Part shown: one piece after another, positions 17,729 to 27,151 of the stretch
Position numbering within the stretch: position 1 is the first letter of the stretch
Layout: every line of letters starts with the position of its first letter
DNA from: Neptunitalea chrysea
GTDB taxonomy: Bacteria; Bacteroidota; Bacteroidia; Flavobacteriales; Flavobacteriaceae
DNA length: 64,000 nt
Reading direction: 5' to 3'
Assembly: GCF_027924145.1 (NCBI RefSeq)
Contig: NZ_BRVP01000009.1
Span: 1-64,000 of the forward strand
Made by a program: the position numbers and the translations under genes
Notes under the pieces: generated by a model
Seen by the model: the letters and a program-made list of their open reading frames with translations, nothing else
Database searches by the model: none
What the model was told of the DNA's origin: nothing

Positions 17729-18085
17729 GGTTATTAAAATAAGGTATGAAAGTATGGAAAATATCTAATAGTAACACCAATTTATTTTACAATTGTTCTT
17801 TATGAAGGTAAATGCCTTTGCTTGATATCTTTTATTAAGTAACACCCGTAAGTAAAGTACTCATGTTTATTATTGTGTTGCAATGCCTATACATTACCAT
17901 TTACTATAAAAATAGTTGATAGGTGTAGCTACTTGCTATTTCCGCTTGGGTAGTCCTACAAGAGACGGCAATTCTTTTATCGATGGCTATCCAGTTGGTA
18001 TCACTTTCGTTAGCTTCGGCTAGAGTCCAACCTAAACAACCCCCTCCTGAAGGTTGAATAATGCTAGGCTATATAAAATGCATCT
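17729..18085. other. Gap with possible coding remnant
   Basis: A stop-to-stop minus-strand frame of 54 codons without a start (18068 to 17904; SIIQPSGGGCLGWTLAEANE ... SSYTYQLFL) looks protein-like and may be the 3' end of a lost gene. I do not recognise it. Nothing else is seen. Confidence 0.35.
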
Positions 18086-19246
18086 CTAACTCTTGAACTT
18101 TATCCACGTGAGTTTATGCCAAATACCTTCTAATGGACCATGTTTATGGTATTTGTTCCACCATGTACACAGTACAATAAAGATAGCAGCTAACAACAAG
18201 CCAATAATAAAACTATAGGTGGCTCCGGTGTATTTATACAGCCCTATACCAAAACCGTAGTAGATTACCGACCCCACTATAGACTGAAAAACATAATTGC
18301 TTAAGCTCATTTTACCCACAGGTGCAATGGCTTGTAAGGCTTTGTGAGCCCACGAGGTATAAAACAATAAAATAAAACCAGCTACCAATAAAAGCATAAA
18401 TGATAGATTCATAAACGAGCTGGTAATAACAAGTACCGTTGCGCTAATAGCTTTAGAGGAGGTAAGTGTTTCCAAATTGGTATTTAGTACGTAAAATAGT
18501 ACATACAGTACCAAAGAGGCGAAGGCCGTTTTTCTCCAGAATTTTTTAGTGGTTTCATTCCATTCAAAAAGCTTTTTACGTCCTAATATATATCCTAGTA
18601 TGAATAAGGCTAGAATTTGAAAATAACGACCATTCTCATAGTTCCAAAGTAATACTGCTTTGCGTCCATTTGTTAGGTTACCATATAGGGTATCTAATAA
18701 CGAATCCGATTGTATATACGTACCCATGTTACCAAAGTAGGTCCATGAGGTAGGGTTGGGGAGTATTATGTTGGGATGCTGTATAGCGTGGTATATTTGT
18801 ATAAGTTGCAAAGGCTGTAGCAGTAATAGGGAAGCAATAACTAATAAAACACTGTTTTTTAGGTTAGCAAGCGGAATCATAAACAACCCAACAACAGCAT
18901 AAATAGTAAGGATATCGCCCTGAAAGAAAGCGGAGTTAATCACTCCGAACAAGAGAAGTAGCAACATTCGCCAGGCAAAACGCAGACGAAAATCGTTTCC
19001 TTTTATCCGTTGGTTTTCAAACTGTATGTAAAAGGTGAGACCAAAAAGTAAAGCAAAAATAGCAAATGATTTACCGCTAAACATGAAAAAGAGAATATGC
19101 CATATCACCTGATCAATCGGAACCATCCATTCAGGAATATTTTCTGCGGTATAATACATGTCAAAATGCTCAATGTTATGCAGTAGCATAATAGAAATAA
19201 TAGCGAAACCTCGTAATGCATCAATTACATGAAGTCGTTTACCCAT
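18086..19246 (-). CDS. DUF418 domain-containing membrane protein
   Basis: About 386 aa from the ATG at 19246 (an upstream ATG at 19264 adds six residues). Starts RLHVIDALRGFAIISIMLLHN, the landmark of DUF418/acyltransferase-3-like membrane proteins. About ten transmembrane helices follow, and a C-terminal DUF418 segment reads KMSLSNYVFQSIVGSVIYYG. Predicted inner-membrane protein; an acyl-transfer role is suggested by the superfamily but not shown. Monocistronic. Confidence 0.9.
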   Translation of the reverse strand: MGKRLHVIDALRGFAIISIMLLHNIEHFDMYYTAENIPEWMVPIDQVIWHILFFMFSGKSFAIFALLFGLTFYIQFENQRIKGNDFRLRFAWRMLLLLLFGVINSAFFQGDILTIYAVVGLFMIPLANLKNSVLLVIASLLLLQPLQLIQIYHAIQHPNIILPNPTSWTYFGNMGTYIQSDSLLDTLYGNLTNGRKAVLLWNYENGRYFQILALFILGYILGRKKLFEWNETTKKFWRKTAFASLVLYVLFYVLNTNLETLTSSKAISATVLVITSSFMNLSFMLLLVAGFILLFYTSWAHKALQAIAPVGKMSLSNYVFQSIVGSVIYYGFGIGLYKYTGATYSFIIGLLLAAIFIVLCTWWNKYHKHGPLEGIWHKLTWIKFKS

Positions 19247-19344
19247 AATGTGTTTTTTAAACAATAATAAAATCTGAACCTTAATTCAATTTGGTTTTAT
19301 AGGGTACGATAAAGATAGGAAAATTGTGGGGGTATAATTAATTT

Positions 19345-19603
19345 TTACCGTTGAATATACTCTTCTGTAAATGCAGCACCCCGTCTTTTTCTATCCACGG
19401 GAAATAATATTCTATTAAGGTCGAATTATGGGACAAAAATCCAGCGTGTAATTTTGAACCCCTGTAAGTAGTGTATAGGGCATTCCCTCTACAATAATGG
19501 CAAGTTCTCCGCGAGTAAGTTTTCTATTATTACAGTCTGAAAAAACAATGGTTTGCGTGGTGTCGGTAAACATTTTAGCTACTATAAGGAACGTTTTTTC
19601 ATT
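19345..19603 (-). pseudogene. Frameshifted gene remnant
   Basis: A minus-strand frame reads NEKTFLIVAKMFTDTTQ ... MPYTLLTGVQNYTLDFCPIIRP and stops at 19415. In another frame the translation carries on DLNRILFPVDRKRRGAAFTEE to a stop at 19345, so one frameshift near 19418 splits a protein of about 85-90 residues. An ATG at 19573 could start a 52-aa product from the first part. The family is not recognised. The remainder of the 19247-19780 gap holds a terminator and repeat copy 6. Confidence 0.45.
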
Positions 19604-19670
19604 TCATTCTTTTTGGTTTTAGGTATCAAAATGGCACTAAATGTTATGACTTTCTGAGGTATATAAAAAA

Positions 19671-19702
19671 TAAAACACCAGTACCTAAAGGCACTGGTGT
19701 TT
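19671..19702. terminator. Bidirectional intrinsic terminator
   Basis: AAAACACCAGT ... ACTGGTGTTTT hairpin with a 10-nt loop between A and T runs. On the minus strand it lies about 80 nt past the end of the 19781 gene. Confidence 0.75.
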
Positions 19703-19728
19703 TGTATATTTTTGGTGAGTAATTTTAT

Positions 19729-19782
19729 TTACTCAATAATTGAGATTAAATGCTCCGTGTATTTGCCTCGAAGTGGTTTACT
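19729..19782 (+). repeat. Dispersed intergenic repeat, copy 6 (shortened)
   Basis: TTACTCAATAATTGAGATTAAATGCTCCG joined directly to GCCTCGAAGTGGTTTACT; the middle hairpin is deleted. Its right end overlaps the stop codon of the minus-strand gene at 19781. Confidence 0.75.
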
Positions 19783-20368
19783 AATTCAATAACTCAGCTG
19801 GTAAAATTTGAGCTAATATTGCTTCTTGTCCTTTTTCAATGGCAATAAACTTCCAGTTGGTTTTACCATCTGCAGAAACTGCATAGCCATCTCTTTCAGC
19901 AAAAACTTCAAAAAATTCTGTTTCCTCATCGTAGGTTATATTTTCAGCACCCATGGCAGTCGATAAGTTGGTTTTCATCATTTCAATACGATTCGCTTTT
20001 TCTTCAGGTGTTTCTTCACCTTGCGCATTAAATTTAATTCTAATAGTAACACTATAAGTTACATGAGAATAATATTTTCCCTCTATTTCCTTAGCATCGC
20101 CCACATCTTTAATTTGTGGGTTTTTTTGCTCTATAGTGATAGTAGGGTTGTTAAGCATTTGTTCCATTAAAGCAATTAATTGCTCTTTTGGTACAAGGGT
20201 AAAAATCTCCGGCATCATATAGTCGGTCGCTTTTCTAAAATCTTTGTTCGTAAGTGCTGTAAGATATTCAGAGAATCCTGTCTTAATTTCTTTTTTATAC
20301 TCTTGTGCGTTACCAGTAAAACTGATGGCAACAAATAAAAATGCAAAAACGTATTTTTTAATACTCAT
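19781..20368 (-). CDS. Exported protein of unknown function
   Basis: 195 aa from the ATG at 20368 (MSIKKYVFAFLFVAIS), which gives a clear signal peptide cut near GNAQ; the frame is open further upstream but that part lacks a signal. A single NTF2-like or DUF4864-like helical/beta domain is suggested by YLTALTNKDFRKATDYMMPEIF and WKFIAIEKGQEAILAQILP. The function is unknown. Its 3' end meets a repeat copy. Confidence 0.75.
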   Translation of the reverse strand: MSIKKYVFAFLFVAISFTGNAQEYKKEIKTGFSEYLTALTNKDFRKATDYMMPEIFTLVPKEQLIALMEQMLNNPTITIEQKNPQIKDVGDAKEIEGKYYSHVTYSVTIRIKFNAQGEETPEEKANRIEMMKTNLSTAMGAENITYDEETEFFEVFAERDGYAVSADGKTNWKFIAIEKGQEAILAQILPAELLN

Positions 20369-20575
20369 TGGTTCTAAATTAATTGTTTTAAAAGTGGGAA
20401 TATCGTAAAATATATGTAATTGGACTACTTTAAAAAAGTTAAATTTTGTTGATAGGTTTAAAAAGTACAGTTCTGGTACAGGGAAAAATACCAACAAAAG
20501 GGTATTTGTTTTATTAAAAAACCGCGTAATTTTACCTCAATAACCAACAATCGCTATTAATTTTTTTATAAATGG

Positions 20576-20611
20576 AAGAGGTGTTTTCTATAGTAGAGAG
20601 CACCTCTATTT
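20576..20611. terminator. Intrinsic terminator-like hairpin
   Basis: AGAGGTG ... CACCTCT stem with internal pairing and a T run on the plus strand (ATTTTTT). There is no plus-strand gene before it, so it may serve the minus strand only weakly. Confidence 0.5.
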
Positions 20612-20617
20612 TTTAGA

Positions 20618-20761
20618 CTATTCTACTTCTTTTTTAACCTCCAGATAGAGTCCTATTGTTCTAAAGACTACTTTCCCGTCAGATTTGTCTACCATGATAT
20701 TCATACGCGATTGATTATTTTTTCGGAGTGCTACTTTTATTGACGTACTTATAAAAAACAA
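20618..20761 (-). other. Possible small ORF or remnant after the Vat-like gene
   Basis: Directly after the stop of the acetyltransferase gene, in the same frame, a TTG-started frame of 47 codons reads STSIKVALRKNNQSRMNIMV then DKSDGKVVFRTIGLYLEVKK. An internal ATG would give 28 aa. It looks protein-like, but it is unassigned. Confidence 0.3.
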
Positions 20762-21391
20762 CTACACTATTTTTTTCAATTCATCAAAGTTAGCCGAGGT
20801 TAACGTGTGTAAATTTTTAGTAATTTTTGCTACATCCCAGTTCCACCATTCTACTTGTAATAAGAGTTCTATTACCTCGTTGCTAAAGCGTTTTTTAACT
20901 TCTTTCGCAGGGTTACCACCCACAATGGTATAGGGTGCTACATCTTTTGTTACCGTGGCATTGGTAGCAATAATGGCACCATCACCAATAGTAACACCCG
21001 GCATTATAGTGGCATTATGGCCAATCCATACATCGTTACCAATAATAGTATTTCCTTTAGTAGGGTAGGTTTTACCGTCCATGGCTTTTTGCCAACCGTT
21101 ACCAAAAATAGCAAACGGAAAGGCAGAAAAAGACTCGGTTAAGTGATTACCCCCGTTCATAATAAACTTGGCTCCTGAGGCAATTTGGCAAAATTTCCCT
21201 ATAATCAATTTATCGCCTATAAAGTCGAAATGGTATTTTACATTTTTCTCAAAATTGTAAACATCATCAAAGTCATCATAGTAGGTATAGTTGCCTACTA
21301 TAATGTTAGGGTTGGTAACAATGTTTTTTAAAAAACATAAGTTGTTATATCCGTTTAACGGAAATGGGGTATTTTTATCAGGTCCTGTCAT
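20762..21391 (-). CDS. Vat-like xenobiotic O-acetyltransferase (CatB/XAT family)
   Basis: 209 aa, a left-handed beta-helix hexapeptide acetyltransferase. [20 protein letters not shown] is followed by GNH, with H83 in the place of the catalytic His of streptogramin A acetyltransferases. Then [25 protein letters not shown] and [14 protein letters not shown] follow, ending WWNWD. The order and spacing match VatD-type enzymes closely. Known members acetylate streptogramin A or chloramphenicol; here the substrate is not proved. The 3' end of the gene is 6 bp downstream of the fusion hydrolase ATG side (both minus strand), so the two likely share a transcript. Confidence 0.88.
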   Translation of the reverse strand: MTGPDKNTPFPLNGYNNLCFLKNIVTNPNIIVGNYTYYDDFDDVYNFEKNVKYHFDFIGDKLIIGKFCQIASGAKFIMNGGNHLTESFSAFPFAIFGNGWQKAMDGKTYPTKGNTIIGNDVWIGHNATIMPGVTIGDGAIIATNATVTKDVAPYTIVGGNPAKEVKKRFSNEVIELLLQVEWWNWDVAKITKNLHTLTSANFDELKKIV

Positions 21392-21397
21392 GGTTAT

Positions 21398-23389
21398 TTA
21401 GTTATCGGTTTTTTTATGGAAGGAGTGATTTTCAAAAATACAAATAAGCTGGTTAAGTAAGACAAACTTATTAAATGGAGTCTCTGCCTGATTTACATTA
21501 TACGATACCACAGTTTGAGTATCTGGGGCATAGGCAATATAACTACCATAAAATCCGTAATGCCCATAAAATGTATGTTGGTTATAGATAGTTTTATACA
21601 TGCCTAGTCCGTACTCACTATTATTTTCTCCGGTTTTTTGAGTAGCCATCATTTTTTGAAGACTCTGTTGTGAAATTAGTTTACCGTTAAATAAGGCTTT
21701 TATAAAAATAGCTAAATCATGATGGGTAGACACCAGTCCGCCACCAGCCCAGTCAAAAGAGGTGTTTATATCTTTAAAATTATAAGTACCTATATACTGG
21801 TCTAATAATGGGAGTGTTGTAGTAGCGGGTTCATAATGTTGCAAATACGTATTTTGCATGTGCAAGGGGCTCAGGATTCGAGTGCGTATACATTCAGCTA
21901 AGGGCTTTTGTTCTATCTGTTCTATTAGCATTCCTAATAGTACGTAGTTGATGTCTGAATAGTAAAATCCGGTACCGGGTGTAAAATGGGGTTGTTTATG
22001 TAGCCCATATGTATAATACAATTTTAAAATAGCTTCTGGGCTATATTGTTTTGTGGTGTTAGTAACCACACTGGTTAAAAATGGGTTTAGTTTATCTGTA
22101 AAAATATCTGCAAGTCCCGATTTGTGACTAAGTAATTGTTTAAGAGTAATGGTATGCCCTAAGTTTTTGCCCTCTAACAGCATTAGCGAGTCGGTTGCCA
22201 TATAGGTTGCTAAGGAATCTGTTAACGTTAGTTTATGTTCTTCTGCTAATTGCAGTATTATGGTTGCTACAAATAGTTTAGTGCTACTGGCAATTTTAAA
22301 CGGAGTTTGGGTAGTGTAAGTAGCCGCTGCTTCTGTTGTACTTATTGCAGTATGGATGTTACCTGTTTGTTGATTTTCAAGGTATATGCTAATGGCACTG
22401 GTTCTGGTTTGGGTATTTGTATTGGTATGTTGATGGGTTAATGTTTTTATAGAATCGGTATAGGCAATTACTATTTGTTGCATTTTAGCTGCCTGTGTTT
22501 GTGGTATGTTATGGCCTGTTTTTTGAAATGGATACCATAGTTTTTCAGAAACAGCTATCGAGTCAAAATAGGCTTTGGTTAGCATATAATTAGCTGTATT
22601 GTCTGTTTCTCCAGCCATTATAATGAGCGGACAATCTAAATGCGTTACCTTAGTTTTAATAGGATGTGCATACAGCTCTTTGTATAAAGGCATGTAAAGT
22701 TTTCCCCAATTTTCAAAATAGGCACAGAGTCCTTTGTAATGCTCATCGGGTATAGGGTTTCCTTCAAAGTCGGCTTGCCACTTGTACTGTGTACATAAGT
22801 CGGTTACGGTTTGGTACGGAATGTGAACGGATGCGAGTTTGGTAAGGGCTTGCTCGTTTTTTTGCTGTTTATAATGAGTTATGAGTTTCTGTTGTAGCAA
22901 TTGTTGGCTTTTCAGGTTGTCTATAATAGGATTTACTGCAAAAAAAGCATGTATTTTTTCGGGGTATGTTGCGCTTAGGTGAAAACCAAGTACGGTACCC
23001 CATGAGTTTCCTAATATATAAAGCTTGTCTCGCTGATACTTGTTTAATAAGTAGTGCAATACCCCTTCTGTATCTTTTTTCATCACCTTTAAAGAAATAG
23101 CAGTGGTATCGTTTTTAGAATTTTTAGAGCCACGCTGATCCCAATGAACTACTATAAAGTGTTTTTCTAAATCTTTAGTAATATGCTCTTGATGCGCTGA
23201 GGTAGCCGCTCCGGGGCCGCCATGTAAATACAATAGTATGGGTAAGTCTGCATTGGTTCCTTTTTCGGTTAGTTGTTGAGAAATACCTCCAATACGTATT
23301 TGTTCTATATGGTCTACTGCTTTAGCAGAAGTTTGTGCCGCCACCATAAGGCTAAAAAATAAAGTATATATGTAAAGCGTAATCTTCAT
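21398..23389 (-). CDS. Fusion: alpha/beta hydrolase plus class C beta-lactamase-like serine hydrolase
   Basis: 663 aa with a signal peptide. Residues about 30-310 are a proline-iminopeptidase-like alpha/beta hydrolase: HGGPG (56-60) oxyanion loop, DQRG, nucleophile elbow G127-N-S129-W-G131, Asp near 263 and H293. Residues about 340-660 are a class C beta-lactamase/DD-peptidase domain: S368-S-T-K371 (SxxK), Y477-S-D (YxN position with Asp), and GHYG near the C terminus. Both active sites seem intact apart from the Asp. A Thr/Gln-rich linker joins them. A bifunctional peptide or ester hydrolase is inferred. Confidence 0.9.
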   Translation of the reverse strand: MKITLYIYTLFFSLMVAAQTSAKAVDHIEQIRIGGISQQLTEKGTNADLPILLYLHGGPGAATSAHQEHITKDLEKHFIVVHWDQRGSKNSKNDTTAISLKVMKKDTEGVLHYLLNKYQRDKLYILGNSWGTVLGFHLSATYPEKIHAFFAVNPIIDNLKSQQLLQQKLITHYKQQKNEQALTKLASVHIPYQTVTDLCTQYKWQADFEGNPIPDEHYKGLCAYFENWGKLYMPLYKELYAHPIKTKVTHLDCPLIIMAGETDNTANYMLTKAYFDSIAVSEKLWYPFQKTGHNIPQTQAAKMQQIVIAYTDSIKTLTHQHTNTNTQTRTSAISIYLENQQTGNIHTAISTTEAAATYTTQTPFKIASSTKLFVATIILQLAEEHKLTLTDSLATYMATDSLMLLEGKNLGHTITLKQLLSHKSGLADIFTDKLNPFLTSVVTNTTKQYSPEAILKLYYTYGLHKQPHFTPGTGFYYSDINYVLLGMLIEQIEQKPLAECIRTRILSPLHMQNTYLQHYEPATTTLPLLDQYIGTYNFKDINTSFDWAGGGLVSTHHDLAIFIKALFNGKLISQQSLQKMMATQKTGENNSEYGLGMYKTIYNQHTFYGHYGFYGSYIAYAPDTQTVVSYNVNQAETPFNKFVLLNQLICIFENHSFHKKTDN

Positions 23390-23556
23390 AACTAAACAAC
23401 GTGTTTTAAAGTTTTATGATAATACAAAACTGATTTTGTTTAATGCATCATTTTAAAATATCCAATGCTAGGTAAGTGCTTCCTTTTTTAATTTCTGATC
23501 TCAACTTCCTAACCTAAGTTAAGACCAGAAATTTAATTACCGTTTAAGATAAAAGA

Positions 23557-24138
23557 TTAATACCAGTTAAAACCAACACCAACAGAAATGGTTGCTGCAT
23601 CTCTGTGCCCGTCTCCTTTAAAGAATGTTCTTCCAGCAGTAGTTTGCAGTTGTAAATCTATTGCAAAGTTTTTTTGTTGATAGATTTCGTGTCCTACGCT
23701 TAATCCTACTGCGCATCCTGCGTTAAAATCGTCGTTTAGGTTGTCTTCAACATCATAAAGCGCAGGCATGTCAATAGCTAAGCCAATACCACCACTAATC
23801 CAAAGGTTGTTTTTTACCCAGTATTGTACCGATGGTAAAAAAGTTTCAAAACTACGGTCGTACTCATTCTGACTGTAAATCATTCCCGAGGTATTTAACA
23901 ACACCGCAAGACGCTCGTTTACCATATACCCCAATTTAATGTTTGGTAAGCTTAAACTCCCTTGACCTTTGTCAAAATCTTGGCCTGTTTCGGTATCAGA
24001 AATACTAATGGCACCACCACTAATACCTAACCCAATAACAAATCCTTTGCGTTCCATTTGATCTGTAGTGTCTTGTGCATGTAATTTAGCTGTTATAGCT
24101 AATAAAAGCAATATGGTAAAAAATATAAATTGTTTCAT
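23557..24138 (-). CDS. Outer-membrane beta-barrel protein
   Basis: 193 aa with a signal peptide (LHAQ cut). Alternating hydrophobic strands with a C-terminal aromatic (GVGFNWY) indicate a small outer-membrane barrel of about eight strands. GLGISGGAISISDTETG at the first strand. The function is unknown. It lies 37 bp from the serine hydrolase gene on the same strand and may be co-transcribed. Confidence 0.82.
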   Translation of the reverse strand: MKQFIFFTILLLLAITAKLHAQDTTDQMERKGFVIGLGISGGAISISDTETGQDFDKGQGSLSLPNIKLGYMVNERLAVLLNTSGMIYSQNEYDRSFETFLPSVQYWVKNNLWISGGIGLAIDMPALYDVEDNLNDDFNAGCAVGLSVGHEIYQQKNFAIDLQLQTTAGRTFFKGDGHRDAATISVGVGFNWY

Positions 24139-24175
24139 TTTTCAATTGATTTAAAAGTTTTTTGATTTATATGTG

Positions 24176-25237
24176 TTAAAAAGAAGTCATTAAGGCTTCT
24201 AAAATTGTGTTACGTTGTGAGCTATAAGCATCCCCTTGGTTATTACTTAATAGTACAATTGTACTGTTATACTTGGGCATAAAGCCAATCATGCTCCAGT
24301 ATCCGTTAATATCGCCACCATGCCAGTAGAGGGTTGTATCACTTTCTTGTGATGTAAACCACCCCAAGCCATAATCGGTGTAGCCATCTTCTACATTGGT
24401 AGCAAAAATGAGTGCCTTTTCTTCAGTGGTAAACCATGCGTTTTTTGCGGCATCTGCCCAAAGCTCCATATCGTTAGGCGTACTGCTCCAATCACCGGCA
24501 CCAAAAGTAATTTCTATAGGATAGTCACTTGCTGGGGTACTATGGTTATACCCCTCTGCATGTACCGAGGTATTAATGGCATTAGCTCCTTTTTCTGTAG
24601 AAGTCATACCTAAGGGAGTTAATACATTTTGGGTAATGTATTGGTAATAATCGGTGCCTGATACTTCTTGTATTAGCAAGGCTAAAAGCACGTAGTTTGA
24701 GTTGGAGTATTGCTTTTGCATGCCTGGTGTAAAGAGTAATCCTTCCTGAGCAACAATGGTTTCAATAACTTCGTAAAGAGTAGTTGCTGTAAATTCGGTA
24801 CCATTAAAGGCATCGTCTTCTACATAGCTTAGATAATCTGGGATGCCCGATTGATGTGATAACAACTGCGCTAAGGTAATCTGATTTCCATTTGGAAATT
24901 CTGGGTCAAAGTCGGCAATAGTTTGGTTAAATCCGGTAATTAAACCATCTCTTTTTAATTGTACAATTCCGGCGGCGGTAAGTGTTTTACTAACCGATCC
25001 TAATCGGTATTGTAGGGTAGCAGCTTGGGCTAGCCCGGTACCTGTATTTGCCAAACCGTATCCCTTTCGTACTACATCTGTTCCATTTTTGGTAATAATA
25101 GCGTACCCATTAAAGTTTATTTCTTCCAATAAGGTTTCTATATTCATATTGTTAGTAATGGTAGTGTCATCACTGTTTGAACAAGAGAATACTGTAAGGG
25201 TTATAAGAGCTATTCCGATTGTTTTTAATTTTTTCAT
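24176..25237 (-). CDS. Class C beta-lactamase-related serine hydrolase, lipoprotein
   Basis: 353 aa. Lipobox VFSC (Cys19). SxxK motif S-V-S-K in YRLGSVSKTLTAAG, YSN in QYSNSNYVLLALLIQE, and a C-terminal HGG in LYWHGGDINGY, so all three motifs of serine beta-lactamase/DD-peptidase-like enzymes are present. The natural substrate is unknown; it resembles esterase/EstB-type enzymes. It is divergent from the TolB-AraC regulator and separated from it by a perfect palindrome. Confidence 0.9.
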   Translation of the reverse strand: MKKLKTIGIALITLTVFSCSNSDDTTITNNMNIETLLEEINFNGYAIITKNGTDVVRKGYGLANTGTGLAQAATLQYRLGSVSKTLTAAGIVQLKRDGLITGFNQTIADFDPEFPNGNQITLAQLLSHQSGIPDYLSYVEDDAFNGTEFTATTLYEVIETIVAQEGLLFTPGMQKQYSNSNYVLLALLIQEVSGTDYYQYITQNVLTPLGMTSTEKGANAINTSVHAEGYNHSTPASDYPIEITFGAGDWSSTPNDMELWADAAKNAWFTTEEKALIFATNVEDGYTDYGLGWFTSQESDTTLYWHGGDINGYWSMIGFMPKYNSTIVLLSNNQGDAYSSQRNTILEALMTSF

Positions 25238-25307
25238 ATGAGTTTTATTTATTTTATAGATGCAAATTTGATTTATTTTGAGAACTCAAAAGTTTTGATT
25301 TACTTTG

Positions 25308-25339
25308 AAAAAGTTCGGAATTATAATTCCGAACTTTTT
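25308..25339. promoter_or_regulatory. Perfect 32-bp palindrome between divergent genes
   Basis: A fully symmetric sequence centred between 25323 and 25324, core AAGTTCGGAATT / AATTCCGAACTT. It lies between the starts of two divergent genes, so a terminator role is unlikely for its position; an operator or a 5' leader hairpin is more plausible. It begins 31 bp upstream of the regulator's GTG. Confidence 0.6.
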
Positions 25340-25369
25340 TAATTATCATCACCCAAAAACTCAACTTTC

Positions 25370-27151
25370 GTGTATACAAACAACAGGTCTATTGTAGTAC
25401 TGCCTTTTGTTAATATGAGCAATAGCTCAGATAATGACTATTTTAGTGATGGGATCACTGAAGAGATTATTAATGCCTTAAACTCTGTAAAAGGACTCAA
25501 GGTTATTGCCCGTACGTCTAGCTTTGCATTTAAAGGAAAGAATATTGATGTTCGTAAGATTGGCAAACAATTAGAAGTTCATAATATTTTGGAAGGAAGT
25601 GTACGTATGGTACAAAACCATGTGCGTATTACGGCTCAGCTTATAGATGCAGAAACAGGGGTGCACTATTGGTCTAAGAATTTTGATAGAGAATTAAATG
25701 ATATTTTTAAGCTACAAGATGAGGTGAGTTTGCTTATTGCAAACCAAATACGTGAGAATTTTGGACATTTAGAGATTCAGGAACATTTGGTAAAGCAGCC
25801 CACTACTAGTTTTACTGCTTACGAGCTATTCTTAAAGGGAAGATATCAGCAGTTACAATGGACTCCCGATTCTATGAAAAAGGCTATTGCTTTTTTTGAT
25901 ATGGCCATTGCTCAGGATAAGAACTTTGCCAGAGCGTATTATGGTAATTTACAATGTTATGGGTTATTGGCTATTTGGGGGTATATGGAACATGAAACGG
26001 CGATGGAGAAAGCTATTGGTAATTTAATGATTGCCAAAGAAATAGATGCGAGTTTGCCTGAATATCCGTTGGCTTTTGTGGGGCGAAGCTTTTGGGGGGA
26101 ATGGGATTTTAAGGCAGCTTATGGTTATATACAACAAACACTTGGGGTAAACCAAAATCATATAGATGGGTTAGAGGCCATGGCCGAAATGTTTATTGCA
26201 CTGGGCTTTTTTGAAGAAGCTACTGTATATGCTAAGAAATTGCTGGGGGTAGATCCGTTATCGGCAAATAACTTATATACTTATGCTCATATTTTATACT
26301 ATCAACGCAATTATAAGGAAGCGTTGCAATGGGTGCAGAAGTCGTTAGAAGTACGCCCCGATTTAGAGCTTTCCAAACATCTTTTAGTGCTATGTTATAT
26401 ACAGTTAAAAGACAAAGATGCTTTTGAACGTGCTATTATGAACGATCCGTTGGCCGATTTACAATTGCTTCTATACCATGCTGTAAATGATACTGTGGAA
26501 TTAACAGATGATACCTTAACACAATGGATGGATACCGATAAATCTGAAGTGCAATTAGCTCCTTATGAATTATATATTATGGCAAGTGCCGGATACAAAA
26601 AACATGCGTTTATACTGTTGAAAAAGTATATAGATCAGCGTAGGGGGCAAATTATTAATTACCGCCAAGAAGTGCTGTTAGAGAACTTGCACGGTGTTGA
26701 GGGGTTTCATGAGCTACATGTTTCTAATTTACTACGTATCGACTTGTTACCAGGGGATAGAGGAGAGCCAGAAGTAAGTGTCAAAAACAGAATGGATAGC
26801 AATGAGTTGACGGTTATGAAGCAAGTACTCATTGCTTATATAGAAAAGGAAAAACCTTATTTAGATACTCAACTATCGTTAACAGGATTGGGGAACGAAT
26901 TGAATATGCAGTCCAATAAGTTATCGTATATGATTAATGAGGTATTAGGGATTAACTTTAATGAATTTATTAATAGATATAGATTAGAACATTTTAAATC
27001 GATAGCTGCATTACCAGAGAATAAGTCGTTAACCTTAGTAGGTTTGGCCTATGAAAGCGGATTTAACTCTAAAAGCGTGTTTAATACTTACTTTAAAAAG
27101 GTAGAAGGTGTTACACCTAAGGTATGGTTAAAAGGGATATTAGAAACCTAA
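25370..27151 (+). CDS. TolB-TPR-AraC regulator
   Basis: 593 aa from a GTG start; no earlier start is possible past the palindrome. N-terminal TolB-like domain (IVVLPFVNMS, YFSDGITEEIINALN, VHNILEGSVR) as often found in adenylate-cyclase-like and HTH fusions. The middle, about residues 140-350, has TPR repeats (FLKGRYQQLQWTPDSMKKAI, ARAYYGNLQCYGLLA). The C terminus is an AraC HTH: LGNELNMQSNKLSYMINE and LAYESGFNSKSVFNTYFKK. No membrane span. It probably senses a cytoplasmic partner and may control the serine hydrolase gene opposite. Confidence 0.9.
   Translation: MYTNNRSIVVLPFVNMSNSSDNDYFSDGITEEIINALNSVKGLKVIARTSSFAFKGKNIDVRKIGKQLEVHNILEGSVRMVQNHVRITAQLIDAETGVHYWSKNFDRELNDIFKLQDEVSLLIANQIRENFGHLEIQEHLVKQPTTSFTAYELFLKGRYQQLQWTPDSMKKAIAFFDMAIAQDKNFARAYYGNLQCYGLLAIWGYMEHETAMEKAIGNLMIAKEIDASLPEYPLAFVGRSFWGEWDFKAAYGYIQQTLGVNQNHIDGLEAMAEMFIALGFFEEATVYAKKLLGVDPLSANNLYTYAHILYYQRNYKEALQWVQKSLEVRPDLELSKHLLVLCYIQLKDKDAFERAIMNDPLADLQLLLYHAVNDTVELTDDTLTQWMDTDKSEVQLAPYELYIMASAGYKKHAFILLKKYIDQRRGQIINYRQEVLLENLHGVEGFHELHVSNLLRIDLLPGDRGEPEVSVKNRMDSNELTVMKQVLIAYIEKEKPYLDTQLSLTGLGNELNMQSNKLSYMINEVLGINFNEFINRYRLEHFKSIAALPENKSLTLVGLAYESGFNSKSVFNTYFKKVEGVTPKVWLKGILET

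Noticed and set aside
20576-20611. Regulatory RNA ending in the hairpin after the Vat-like gene
   Set aside because: No promoter or conserved structure apart from one hairpin.
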